A DNA stretch of 64,000 nucleotides from Bacteroidales bacterium. Its GTDB lineage: Bacteria; Bacteroidota; Bacteroidia; Bacteroidales; F082. The notes below the pieces were generated by a model. It was not told the origin of the DNA and did not search any database. It saw only the letters and a list, made by a program, of their open reading frames with translations. The DNA is taken from contig JAFYHS010000003.1 in assembly GCA_017539045.1 (NCBI GenBank), positions 1 to 64,000 of the forward strand, given 5' to 3'. A program made the position numbers and the translations under genes. This document shows, in pieces, positions 35,998 through 42,982 of the stretch (the stretch's first letter is position 1; each line of letters begins with the position of its first letter).

Positions 35998-36957
35998 ATG
36001 AATACCATTGGACATATCTTCAGGCTCACCACCTTTGGCGAGTCGCATGGCACGGCCATCGGTGGCGTCATCGACGGCTGCCCGTCGCAACTGAAACTGG
36101 ACTTCGATTTCATTGACAGCGAATTACTTAGACGTAAGACGGCGCAATCCTCGACGGCTTCACAACGCAAGGAACCCGACCAAATCGAGTGGCTATCTGG
36201 CTTGCTCGATGGCGTCGCTTTAGGCACGCCCATCGCCTTTATGGTACGCAATGTGGACTGTAAGCCAGAGGATTATGAGGCTCTGAAAGACGTATATCGT
36301 CCCTCGCACGCCGATTTTACCTACGAACAGAAATATGGTCTCCGCGACTGGCGTGGTGGTGGCAGGGCTTCGGCAAGAACAACGTTGCCTATCGTGGTGG
36401 CAGGTGCCATAGCAAAGCAGCTATTGAAGGAAAAAGGTATTCGAGTCATTGCCAAGGTTACCGTTATGGGTGACGCAGAACGGGCTCGTAGAGAGGGCGA
36501 CACCGTGGGTGGCATCGTCGAATGTCGTATCATGGGTGTTCCTGCTGGCTTGGGCGAACCGATGTTTGGCAAGTTCTCGGCAGAGTTGGCTCACGCCATG
36601 TTCAGCCTCCCCGCCGTGAAAGGCTTTGAAGTCGGTGACGGCTTTGCCTTAGCAGGTATGAAAGGCTCAGAGGCCAACGACACCTATATTAATAAAGAGG
36701 GCAAAATCACCACTGCGACCAACCATTCCGGTGGCATCCAAGGTGGCATCACCAACGGAAATGATGTTGTTTTCCGTGTGGCTTTCAAGCCTATTCCAAG
36801 CTTGGCCCAACCTCAGCAAACCGTGAATCGGGCAGGGGAGACTTGCCAAATCGCCATCGGCGGACGGCATGATGTGTGCGCTTTGCCGCGTGCCGTCGTG
36901 TTAGTGGAGGCGTTGGCGGCAATGGTGACGGTGGATATGGGGATGATGCAAGGATAG
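35998..36957 (+). CDS. aroC: Chorismate synthase, internally shortened
   Basis: 319 residues versus about 355-360 usual. The start is fixed by MNTIGHIFRLTTFGESHG. FMN and substrate motifs are present: RPSHADFTYEQKYGLRDWRGGGRASART and GGRHDVC. It forms chorismate from EPSP at the end of the shikimate pathway. Between KVTVMGD and RREGDTVGG about 30 residues present in E. coli AroC (the DWSQVEQNPFFCPD region) are missing, without a frame break. The C-terminus is also ~12 residues short. Activity cannot be judged from sequence. The gene is single. Confidence 0.93.
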   Translation: MNTIGHIFRLTTFGESHGTAIGGVIDGCPSQLKLDFDFIDSELLRRKTAQSSTASQRKEPDQIEWLSGLLDGVALGTPIAFMVRNVDCKPEDYEALKDVYRPSHADFTYEQKYGLRDWRGGGRASARTTLPIVVAGAIAKQLLKEKGIRVIAKVTVMGDAERARREGDTVGGIVECRIMGVPAGLGEPMFGKFSAELAHAMFSLPAVKGFEVGDGFALAGMKGSEANDTYINKEGKITTATNHSGGIQGGITNGNDVVFRVAFKPIPSLAQPQQTVNRAGETCQIAIGGRHDVCALPRAVVLVEALAAMVTVDMGMMQG

Positions 36958-36959
36958 TC

Positions 36960-36983
36960 GGCCCTTCGACGGGCTCAGGGACC
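36960..36983 (+). repeat. 24-nt dispersed repeat, intergenic copy
   Basis: GGCCCTTCGACGGGCTCAGG plus GACC, starting 3 nt after the aroC stop. Reverse-complement match with one mismatch to 26685-26708. Lies in the 30-bp gap before the stop of the convergent chromate transporter gene. Confidence 0.75.
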
Positions 36984-36987
36984 TTGG

Positions 36988-37527
36988 CTAATATGCAAAG
37001 AACCCCACCACGCCCGACAGTACAATCAGCAATATCGGATTGGCCTTAAAGAAATAGGAGGCCACAAACGCCAGCACGCAGATGATGACGCTGATGTTGT
37101 ATTGTCCGCGGCCGAAGTCAGGGAAGTTCTGCAGGTTCATCATGGAGAGGCCGGCGGCGAAGATGAGGCCTGCGATGGCGGGTTTCAAGCCTTTCAGGGT
37201 GTTGTCCATCAAGGCGTTGTTTCTCTTGCTCATGAAGAGCCTGAGGATGAGATACACCATGATGATGGAGGGCAGACATAGTGCAAAGGAGGCCAGCAAC
37301 GAACCGCCGAAGCCCGCCGTGGTGTAGCCCACGTATGTCGCCAGGTTGATGGAGATGGGACCGGGGGTCATCTGCGAGATGGCCACCATGTCGGCGAAAT
37401 CGGTGGTGCTCATCCAAGCGTAATGGTCCACCACCTCGTGTTGGATGAGAGAGAGCATGGCATAGCCGCCGCCGAAGCCCAACACGCCGATTTTCACAAA
37501 GACCCAAAGCAGTTGCAGGTAAATCAT
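36988..37527 (-). CDS. Chromate transporter (CHR) half protein 2
   Basis: 179 residues from ATG 37527 (MIYLQLLW). One CHR domain with five or six membrane helices; signature FVKIGVLGFGGGYAMLSLIQHEVVD and QMTPGPISINLATYVGYTTAG. Short-chain CHR proteins work as pairs to move chromate or sulfate-like anions. Its start overlaps the stop of the partner gene by ATGA (37524-37527). Naming as chromate transport is by family only. Confidence 0.85.
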   Translation of the reverse strand: MIYLQLLWVFVKIGVLGFGGGYAMLSLIQHEVVDHYAWMSTTDFADMVAISQMTPGPISINLATYVGYTTAGFGGSLLASFALCLPSIIMVYLILRLFMSKRNNALMDNTLKGLKPAIAGLIFAAGLSMMNLQNFPDFGRGQYNISVIICVLAFVASYFFKANPILLIVLSGVVGFFAY

Positions 37528-38168
37528 GACTCGGCCTCCTTCTCTTTTTGACTTTTTGACTTCGAGACACAAGACGTGGGACGGCTCCCCCTTGAAAGGG
37601 GGACGGGGGGATTCCCTCCCGCGTCTTGTGTCTTGTGTCTGATGATCAGCGCATAGATGAGGCTTCCTGCGATGGCGGCGAGGATCACGTAGGCGGGCGA
37701 GATCTTGCACCACCAGATGAGAAGCACTGTGGCGATGGGGATGATGGCGGTCTTCCAAGTCACCTTGGCCGACTTGATCATACGCAGCGAAGGGGCGAGG
37801 ATGAGGGCCACCACGCAGGGACGGATGCCCTTGAAGATGCGCTCCACCACGGGTTGGTCGCGGTACTCACGAAAGACGGTGGCCAAAAGCAAAATGATGG
37901 TGATGGATGGAATGATGGCACCCAGCATGGCAGCGAAGGCACCTTTGGCACCAGCCACCCGATGCCCGACGTACAAGGCCGTGTTGACGGCAAATACACC
38001 GGGGAGCGATTGAACCACGGCGATCATGTCCCAAAACTCGTCGTTGGGAATCCATTTCTTCTGGTCGACGACGGCCTTCTCCACCATCGACAGCATGGCG
38101 TAGCCGCCGCCGAGGGTGAAGGCCCCGATCTTGAAAAAAGTGTAAAACAGTTGCAGCGGCTTTTTCAT
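37524..38168 (-). CDS. Chromate transporter (CHR) half protein 1 with odd tail
   Basis: 214 residues; CHR domain (~1-178) with FFKIGAFTLGGGYAMLSMVEKAVVD and VQSLPGVFAVNTALYVGHR. The last ~38 residues (HKTQDAGGNPPVPLSRGSRP then a Lys/Ser/Glu tail) are hydrophilic and are largely encoded by a palindromic element at 37565-37633. The partner half protein lacks such a tail. The gene leads the pair. Confidence 0.83.
   Translation of the reverse strand: MKKPLQLFYTFFKIGAFTLGGGYAMLSMVEKAVVDQKKWIPNDEFWDMIAVVQSLPGVFAVNTALYVGHRVAGAKGAFAAMLGAIIPSITIILLLATVFREYRDQPVVERIFKGIRPCVVALILAPSLRMIKSAKVTWKTAIIPIATVLLIWWCKISPAYVILAAIAGSLIYALIIRHKTQDAGGNPPVPLSRGSRPTSCVSKSKSQKEKEAES
37565..37633. repeat. Palindromic element forming the CHR protein 1 tail
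   Basis: 12-bp perfect inverted ends AGACACAAGACG (37565-37576) / CGTCTTGTGTCT (37622-37633) enclose a G/C hairpin CCCCCTT-GA-AAGGGGG (37587-37602) and a G run. TCTTGTG is repeated just outside. The element is read in frame as the C-terminal extension. Confidence 0.7.
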
Positions 38169-38172
38169 GCCG

Positions 38173-38180
38173 CAAAAATA
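38173..38180 (-). promoter_or_regulatory. -7 box for the chromate transporter pair
   Basis: Minus-strand TATTTTTG, only 4 nt before the ATG at 38168; another near-leaderless arrangement. Confidence 0.45.
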
Positions 38181-38219
38181 AAACTATTATCATTAAGAAC
38201 AACATTAGAGAAAAAGAAG

Positions 38220-38227
38220 TATTTTTG
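38220..38227 (+). promoter_or_regulatory. -7 box for the 153-residue lipoprotein gene
   Basis: TATTTTTG, 41 nt before the ATG at 38269. Confidence 0.45.
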
Positions 38228-38268
38228 CAATTCTTTATGTCAAATTTACAAACCAAGAGAATTATGAT

Positions 38269-38730
38269 ATGAAAGCAAAAAAAATATTTCTCATCGCAAT
38301 CATTGCATTTATTTGTTACTCTTGCCATTACGATTCTGCCTATCATGAGGAATACTTCGTGGTGAACAAAATGCCGAAATCTCTCCGGATAGTTTGTTCT
38401 GTAAGAGGATTACTAGATACTTTGGATTTACAACCTGAATGTGAGGTGCTTATTAAAGATTGGTATGATGCAAGTTACAGCGATGCTGGGACTACTTTAT
38501 CGGTTTGGGCGATGCGTGACGAATTTATCTGTTTTAATGATAGTGTTGTGTTGAAATACAGTGATTTGTCGGCATCGTTTTTTGAGAAATCGTTATGGAA
38601 GAAGGAGTGTTGGGAGGTTTTGGAATACAACGGGAAGCCTCGCAACACATATTATAAACTGCGCTATGCCATCGACGGACAGGATTATCAGAATGCGCTT
38701 CATCAATGTGGTTATGATTTAGAGGAATAA
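38269..38730 (+). CDS. AT-rich lipoprotein, function unknown
   Basis: 153 residues. Lipobox ICYSC (Cys19). The mature part is acidic with scattered Tyr, Trp and Cys (Cys at ~43, 58, 87, 113, 147). No family recognised. Base composition is visibly more AT-rich than neighbouring genes, as for the gene at 40321, which suggests a different origin or weak selection. It lies 26 nt before the GltS-like gene. Confidence 0.65.
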   Translation: MKAKKIFLIAIIAFICYSCHYDSAYHEEYFVVNKMPKSLRIVCSVRGLLDTLDLQPECEVLIKDWYDASYSDAGTTLSVWAMRDEFICFNDSVVLKYSDLSASFFEKSLWKKECWEVLEYNGKPRNTYYKLRYAIDGQDYQNALHQCGYDLEE

Positions 38731-38756
38731 TTAAATAAGGATTAAAACTTATTGGT

Positions 38757-40175
38757 ATGGTTTTACTTGAAACTACGGTGATGACCTTTGACCAGCCTCA
38801 AGCTTGGCAATGGTTGATTCAGTTTTGTATTTTGGCGACGGCCCTTCTTTTGGGTAACGTGCTGAGAACCAAGATACCTTTCCTAAACAAGAGCTTGCTG
38901 CCCTCTGCTTTGTTGGGCGGCTTATTGCTACTCATTTTCAAACAATTCCCCAGCTGCCGCGAAATCATCAACAAGCCTATGATGGAGATCGTGACCTATC
39001 ATGCCTTGGGCTTGGGATTTGTGGCCTTGGCCTTGAAGAACAACAAGATTGAATCGAGATCCACGCCGATGAAGGTGATTGAGACAGGTGCCTTGACGGC
39101 TTCCACCTATGTCATACAAGGCATCGTGGGCCTCGTCATCTCCATCCTGTTCTTCTACTTTGGCAGGCGTTTGTTCTATGCTGCTGGTCTGCTGTTGCCT
39201 ATGGGCTATGGCCAGGGACCGGGACAGGCCTTGAACTTCGGTAAGATCTTCACGGGTTGGGCCACGCAGCAGGGCGTCGACTTCCCGGGTGCCGACTTTG
39301 GCCTTTCCATTGCTGCCACGGGTTTCGTGGTGGGTAGCGTGGTCGGCGTCATCTATATGAACATCCTGCGCCGTAAAGGCATCCTTTCGAGGAAGAAAAT
39401 CGCCGAAGCCCAGGTCAACACGTTGCAGGACTATGAAAGCAAGGGCGAGATTCCCGATGCCGAGTCGGTCGACAAGCTCTCGATACAAATCAGTATGGTG
39501 CTGTTTGTGTATTTCCTGGTCTATCTGTTCACCAACTGGATCCAGGGCATGGAGTTGGGTAACTTCGGTACCAACACCTTGAAACCCATGCTGTGGGGCT
39601 TCAACTTCCTCATCGGTACCCTGTTTGGTATTCTCTTCAAGAACGCCTTGAAGGGCTTCAAGAAAGCCAAGCTGATGAGCCGCGAATACATCAACAACTA
39701 TATGCTCAACCGTATCAGTGGTTTCTGCTTCGACATCATGATTGTGGCGGGCACGGCGGCCATCAACTTTGAGCATTTTGGCAAGTTCTTGTTGCCTTTC
39801 ATCCTCATCGTCGCCTTGGGCGCTGTCGTCACTTTCATCTATGTTTTGTGGATTTCCAAGCACCTCTACCCGAATTATAAATACGAAGGTTTCTTCTCGA
39901 TGTTCGGCATGCTGACGGGTACGGCCAGCAACGGCATGATCCTGCTGCGCGAAATCGACCCAAAGTTTGAGACTCCTGCCGCCAACAACCTCGTGTTGCA
40001 AACCCTTTCGGCCATCGTGCTGGGCTTCCCCGTGTTGCTATTGATGGGCTTTGCCCCACAAAGCATGAAAGCCACTTGGATTACCTTGGGTATCATGGTC
40101 GTCTTCTGGTCGGCGTTGACGATATTCATGCTGAGAACGAAGATCTTCAAATGGAAGAAAAAAGAAGAGGAATGA
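38757..40175 (+). CDS. Sodium/glutamate symporter-like transporter (GltS type)
   Basis: 472 residues with 10-12 membrane helices. Family features: LGNVLRTKIPFLNKSLLPSALLGG, LLPMGYGQGPGQALNFG in the first re-entrant region and FGMLTGTASNGMILLREIDP in the second. The two inverted repeats fit the GltS (ESS) fold, and a ~50-residue cytosolic loop (RRKGILSRKKIAEAQ) lies between them. The substrate may be glutamate or another carboxylate. Confidence 0.75.
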   Translation: MVLLETTVMTFDQPQAWQWLIQFCILATALLLGNVLRTKIPFLNKSLLPSALLGGLLLLIFKQFPSCREIINKPMMEIVTYHALGLGFVALALKNNKIESRSTPMKVIETGALTASTYVIQGIVGLVISILFFYFGRRLFYAAGLLLPMGYGQGPGQALNFGKIFTGWATQQGVDFPGADFGLSIAATGFVVGSVVGVIYMNILRRKGILSRKKIAEAQVNTLQDYESKGEIPDAESVDKLSIQISMVLFVYFLVYLFTNWIQGMELGNFGTNTLKPMLWGFNFLIGTLFGILFKNALKGFKKAKLMSREYINNYMLNRISGFCFDIMIVAGTAAINFEHFGKFLLPFILIVALGAVVTFIYVLWISKHLYPNYKYEGFFSMFGMLTGTASNGMILLREIDPKFETPAANNLVLQTLSAIVLGFPVLLLMGFAPQSMKATWITLGIMVVFWSALTIFMLRTKIFKWKKKEEE

Positions 40176-40320
40176 AGTGTGCTGACGGACAATCTTCGAC
40201 CCATGGTACGGAATAACTGCCCATTCTCTGGTCAATCATTTGGGGATAATTTAAACAAATGGTGTGGTGGTGTAGGATTTGACACTATAACATTCTCAAT
40301 CGTACATTAAAACAAAGATC

Positions 40321-40707
40321 ATGTTTAGCTATTTGTATTATTGGTTTTATTCTCATCATTACAAAAAAAAATACAAATTTGATGATAATCCCGTTTTTCC
40401 GGCTTCCTGTGCGGTTGGAGTCATACAAGGCCTAATCATCTATAATATAATTATGATTATCAGATTGTTTATTCCTAGGAATCATTCTTTTGGCAAATTA
40501 ACGACCCTGCTTCTAACTCTGTTATTGGCAATTGCATGTATTTGTTTTAATTCAATGTATTATGGAAGAAGACTTTCTCTTTTGTCAGAAAAATATGAAT
40601 CCTATTCGATTAATAGATGGTTGAAAAGCTGGATGATGTGGTTGTTCATGTTTGGATTATTCCTATTGCCAATATTGTCAAGTTTTATATTTCATTTATT
40701 TAATTAA
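40321..40707 (+). CDS. Small AT-rich membrane protein, function unknown
   Basis: 128 residues with three hydrophobic segments (~33-52, ~60-78, ~105-125) separated by short basic loops. Codon use and composition are strongly AT-biased compared with flanking genes. No family was recognised. The 145-bp gap before it holds no clear promoter or hairpin. Confidence 0.55.
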   Translation: MFSYLYYWFYSHHYKKKYKFDDNPVFPASCAVGVIQGLIIYNIIMIIRLFIPRNHSFGKLTTLLLTLLLAIACICFNSMYYGRRLSLLSEKYESYSINRWLKSWMMWLFMFGLFLLPILSSFIFHLFN

Positions 40708-40756
40708 TCTTGGTTGGTGAGTTAGCCGCAAGGAGAATCTTCCTCAGAACCAAACT

Positions 40757-40779
40757 CTGGCGGATTTGCAATCCGCCAG
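40757..40779. repeat. Perfect hairpin CTGGCGGATT-TGC-AATCCGCCAG
   Basis: A 10-bp stem with a 3-nt loop, 50 nt after the stop at 40707. No T run follows on either strand, so it may be a repeat unit or an RNA-protecting stem rather than a terminator. Confidence 0.55.
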
Positions 40780-40816
40780 CCTTGAATATCAGCATTTGTA
40801 ATGCGAGAAAAAAGGC

Positions 40817-40847
40817 TTGTGCAATTGTATGAAAACCATTATCTTTG
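40817..40847 (+). promoter_or_regulatory. Promoter before the 34-codon ORF
   Basis: TTG (40817-40819), 20 bp, TATCTTTG (40840-40847). The next ATG is at 40869 and the next larger gene at 40990. Confidence 0.55.
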
Positions 40848-40868
40848 CCACCGAAACTAGAAAAAGCC

Positions 40869-40973
40869 ATGAAAGACACAATAATCAAAAGGGATGGCAA
40901 TTCCGTTGGAACGTGGTTTGTGGCGGAAAAGACAATAAACGTTTGCTATGAAAACGAAAAGGACAAACATTAA
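40869..40973 (+). CDS. Possible 34-residue small protein or leader peptide
   Basis: The frame begins MKDTIIKRDGNSVGTW and ends YENEKDKH, 22 nt after a good -7 box and 16 nt before the next gene. It is hydrophilic with one short hydrophobic patch (VGTWFVAEKTINVCY). It may be a real small protein, a remnant or only the leader of the next gene. Confidence 0.3.
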   Translation: MKDTIIKRDGNSVGTWFVAEKTINVCYENEKDKH

Positions 40974-40989
40974 CTAAATCTATATCACC

Positions 40990-41442
40990 ATGAAAAAGTA
41001 CCTACTTGTCGCCCTTCTATTGGCGGCGTTCAGCGTTGGGGCGATGGCACAGCGAGAGCCTAGCCCGAAGAAATGTGCCATCTCCGCCGGCGTGTTGCAA
41101 GGCGGTGGCGGCCTTGTCGGTGTTGATTTCGAGGCCATGATAGGCAGCCACTTCAGTGCCCAGGCGGGCGTTGGCTTGCTCAGTTTCGGCGTGGGCGTCA
41201 ACTACCACTTCAAGCCATTCATCAACAGCTCCATGGTTTCCTTGGTGTATTGGCACCAAGGCCTTGGCGATTCCCACACGGTAGGATGGGTAGGCCCCGT
41301 CTATACCTTCCGCGCGCCCAAGGTGTTTCAGTTCCAGATAGGAATGGGCTACAAAGCCAACTACGGCCCGGCCGCCACCTCCGAGATGCGCAAGGTCCCC
41401 GTTGGCCTAATGTATAGCATTGGCGTGTATTTCCCGATCTAA
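40990..41442 (+). CDS. Secreted small outer-membrane protein
   Basis: 150 residues. Signal peptide (MKKYLLVALLLAAFSVGAMA, cleavage before Q). Gly-rich amphipathic strands (ISAGVLQGGGGLVGVDFEAM, VGLLSFGVGVNYHF, FQIGMGYKANYG) end in YSIGVYFPI. It probably forms an outer-membrane beta-barrel. No named family; the size is close to the 187-residue barrel at 34733 but no clear similarity is seen. Confidence 0.68.
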   Translation: MKKYLLVALLLAAFSVGAMAQREPSPKKCAISAGVLQGGGGLVGVDFEAMIGSHFSAQAGVGLLSFGVGVNYHFKPFINSSMVSLVYWHQGLGDSHTVGWVGPVYTFRAPKVFQFQIGMGYKANYGPAATSEMRKVPVGLMYSIGVYFPI

Positions 41443-41673
41443 TGACATTTACCAGCACCGTGTCGATTATGGACAAGTCGTTGCTGTCTATTTATTAGCG
41501 GCATCACTTTGCAGCGGGTTGAAGGGATTGCCCCAACGGGACTTCGGCATCCTGACAACCCGAAAACAAGTCAATCAAGTATAATTATAGGTCCCATATA
41601 ATATGTCAGATATATTGGCCACCCGATTGTTGACGGCGACGTAAATATTGAAACGCCCCCTGTCGGAACAGAC

Positions 41674-41707
41674 ACAAAAAAAAGCCCCGAGCAAACGTTC
41701 GGGGCTT
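41674..41707 (-). terminator. Terminator of rplS
   Basis: On the minus strand a 9-bp stem (AAGCCCCGA...TCGGGGCTT, 41682-41690 with 41699-41707) is followed by eight T residues. It lies 25 nt after the rplS stop. The rest of the gap 41443-41673 shows no gene or structure. Confidence 0.85.
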
Positions 41708-41731
41708 CTTTGTTGTTGGCTTGATGTTGAA

Positions 41732-42085
41732 TCACTTCTTGAGTTCCTTGATTTTGGCCTTCTTGCCGCGCAGACCACGCAGATAATAAATGCGTGACTT
41801 GCGAACTGCACCCTGCTTGTTGAGCTCAATGTTCTCAATCATGGGGGAGGCAATGGGGAAACATCTTTCAACACCGATGTTATTCGAAATCTTACGGATG
41901 GTGAAAGTGCCCACCTTACCTTGGCCGCTACGCTTCAGGACGATGCCCTGGAACTTCTGCAGACGCTCTTTTTGTCCTTCAACAATCTTGTAGGTCACCG
42001 TGATGGTGTCGCCTGTCTTGAACTTCGGAAAATCTTTTACAACGATCTGATCTTCAACGAATTGAATTAATGCTTGTTTGCTCAT
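41732..42085 (-). CDS. rplS: 50S ribosomal protein L19
   Basis: 117 residues from ATG 42085 (MSKQALIQFVED); the upstream 17 codons are leader and cross the -7 box. Typical motifs: FKTGDTITVTYKI, RLQKFQGIVLKRSGQG, TFTIRKISNNIGVERCFP and a basic tail. L19 sits at the 30S-50S interface. It follows trmD on the same strand, the usual pairing, but has its own promoter. Confidence 0.97.
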   Translation of the reverse strand: MSKQALIQFVEDQIVVKDFPKFKTGDTITVTYKIVEGQKERLQKFQGIVLKRSGQGKVGTFTIRKISNNIGVERCFPIASPMIENIELNKQGAVRKSRIYYLRGLRGKKAKIKELKK

Positions 42086-42125
42086 TTTATATGATTTTTG
42101 TATATTTTTCTCCAAAAAGTGGGTG

Positions 42126-42133
42126 CAAAAATA
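42126..42133 (-). promoter_or_regulatory. -7 box for rplS
   Basis: Minus-strand TATTTTTG, 40 nt before the ATG at 42085. Confidence 0.5.
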
Positions 42134-42162
42134 CAAATAATTTCAATACGTAGCGAAGATTA

Positions 42163-42852
42163 TCAGCTTTTTTTGAAAATTTCGTACATTTCAGGTCGAC
42201 GTTCCTTGGTGCGCGCTATGGCTTGCTCCAGTCGCCAGTCGTTGATGAGCTTGTCGTTGCCCGACAAAAGCACCTCTGGGACATCCCATCCTTTGTAACT
42301 GCGCGGGCGGGTGTAGACGGGTGGCGACACCAAGCCGTCCTGGAAGGAGTCGGAGAGGGCAGAGGTCTCGTCGCCCAAGGCGCCGGGGATGAGGCGCACC
42401 AGGCTGTCGACCAAGACGGCCGCACCCAGTTCTCCTCCGGAGAGGACGTAGTTGCCAATGCTGATCTCTTTGGTAATCAGGTGCTCACGGATGCGCTCGT
42501 CGATGCCTTTGTAGTGCCCGCAGAGGATGATGATGTTCTCTTTCATAGAGAGTTGGTTGCACAAAGGCTGGTCCAAAAGCTCGCCGTCGGGGCTCATATA
42601 GATGACCTCGTCGTAGTCGCGTTGGCTCTTCAGGTGGCTGATGCAGTTGTCGACGGGCTCGATCATCATCACCATGCCGGCACCGGCAGCAAAGCTGTAG
42701 TCGTCCACCTTGTGGTGCTTGTCGGTGCTGTAGTCACGGAGGTTATGAAGCCCGATCTCCACGATGCCTTTGTTGATGGCACGCTTGATGATGGACTCCG
42801 TGAAGGGACCTTCAAACATTTCGGGGAAGACGGCAATGATGTCGATGCGCAT
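42163..42852 (-). CDS. trmD: tRNA (guanine-37-N1)-methyltransferase TrmD
   Basis: 229 residues from ATG 42852 ([13 protein letters not shown]). SPOUT-class trefoil-knot motifs [24 protein letters not shown] and [15 protein letters not shown] are intact. TrmD methylates G37 of tRNAs with G36 using SAM and prevents +1 frameshifting. The start at 42888 was rejected because it would place the -7 box inside the gene. Confidence 0.96.
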   Translation of the reverse strand: MRIDIIAVFPEMFEGPFTESIIKRAINKGIVEIGLHNLRDYSTDKHHKVDDYSFAAGAGMVMMIEPVDNCISHLKSQRDYDEVIYMSPDGELLDQPLCNQLSMKENIIILCGHYKGIDERIREHLITKEISIGNYVLSGGELGAAVLVDSLVRLIPGALGDETSALSDSFQDGLVSPPVYTRPRSYKGWDVPEVLLSGNDKLINDWRLEQAIARTKERRPEMYEIFKKS

Positions 42853-42875
42853 GGCTTGGCTTTTGGAATTTTTTG

Positions 42876-42883
42876 CAAAAGTA
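42876..42883 (-). promoter_or_regulatory. -7 box for trmD
   Basis: Minus-strand TACTTTTG, 23 nt before the ATG at 42852. Confidence 0.5.
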
Positions 42884-42925
42884 GGCATTTTGCCTGAAAC
42901 TACGTTTTGTGTTGGGAAAAATCGT

Positions 42926-42933
42926 TATTTTTG
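42926..42933 (+). promoter_or_regulatory. -7 box for the S8 peptidase gene
   Basis: TATTTTTG, 49 nt before the ATG at 42983. A TTTG lies 16 bp upstream, slightly short of normal spacing. Confidence 0.5.
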
Positions 42934-42982
42934 CCCGATTTTTATCACCTAATTCTGTGTTTATTATCAAAATTCAATAACA

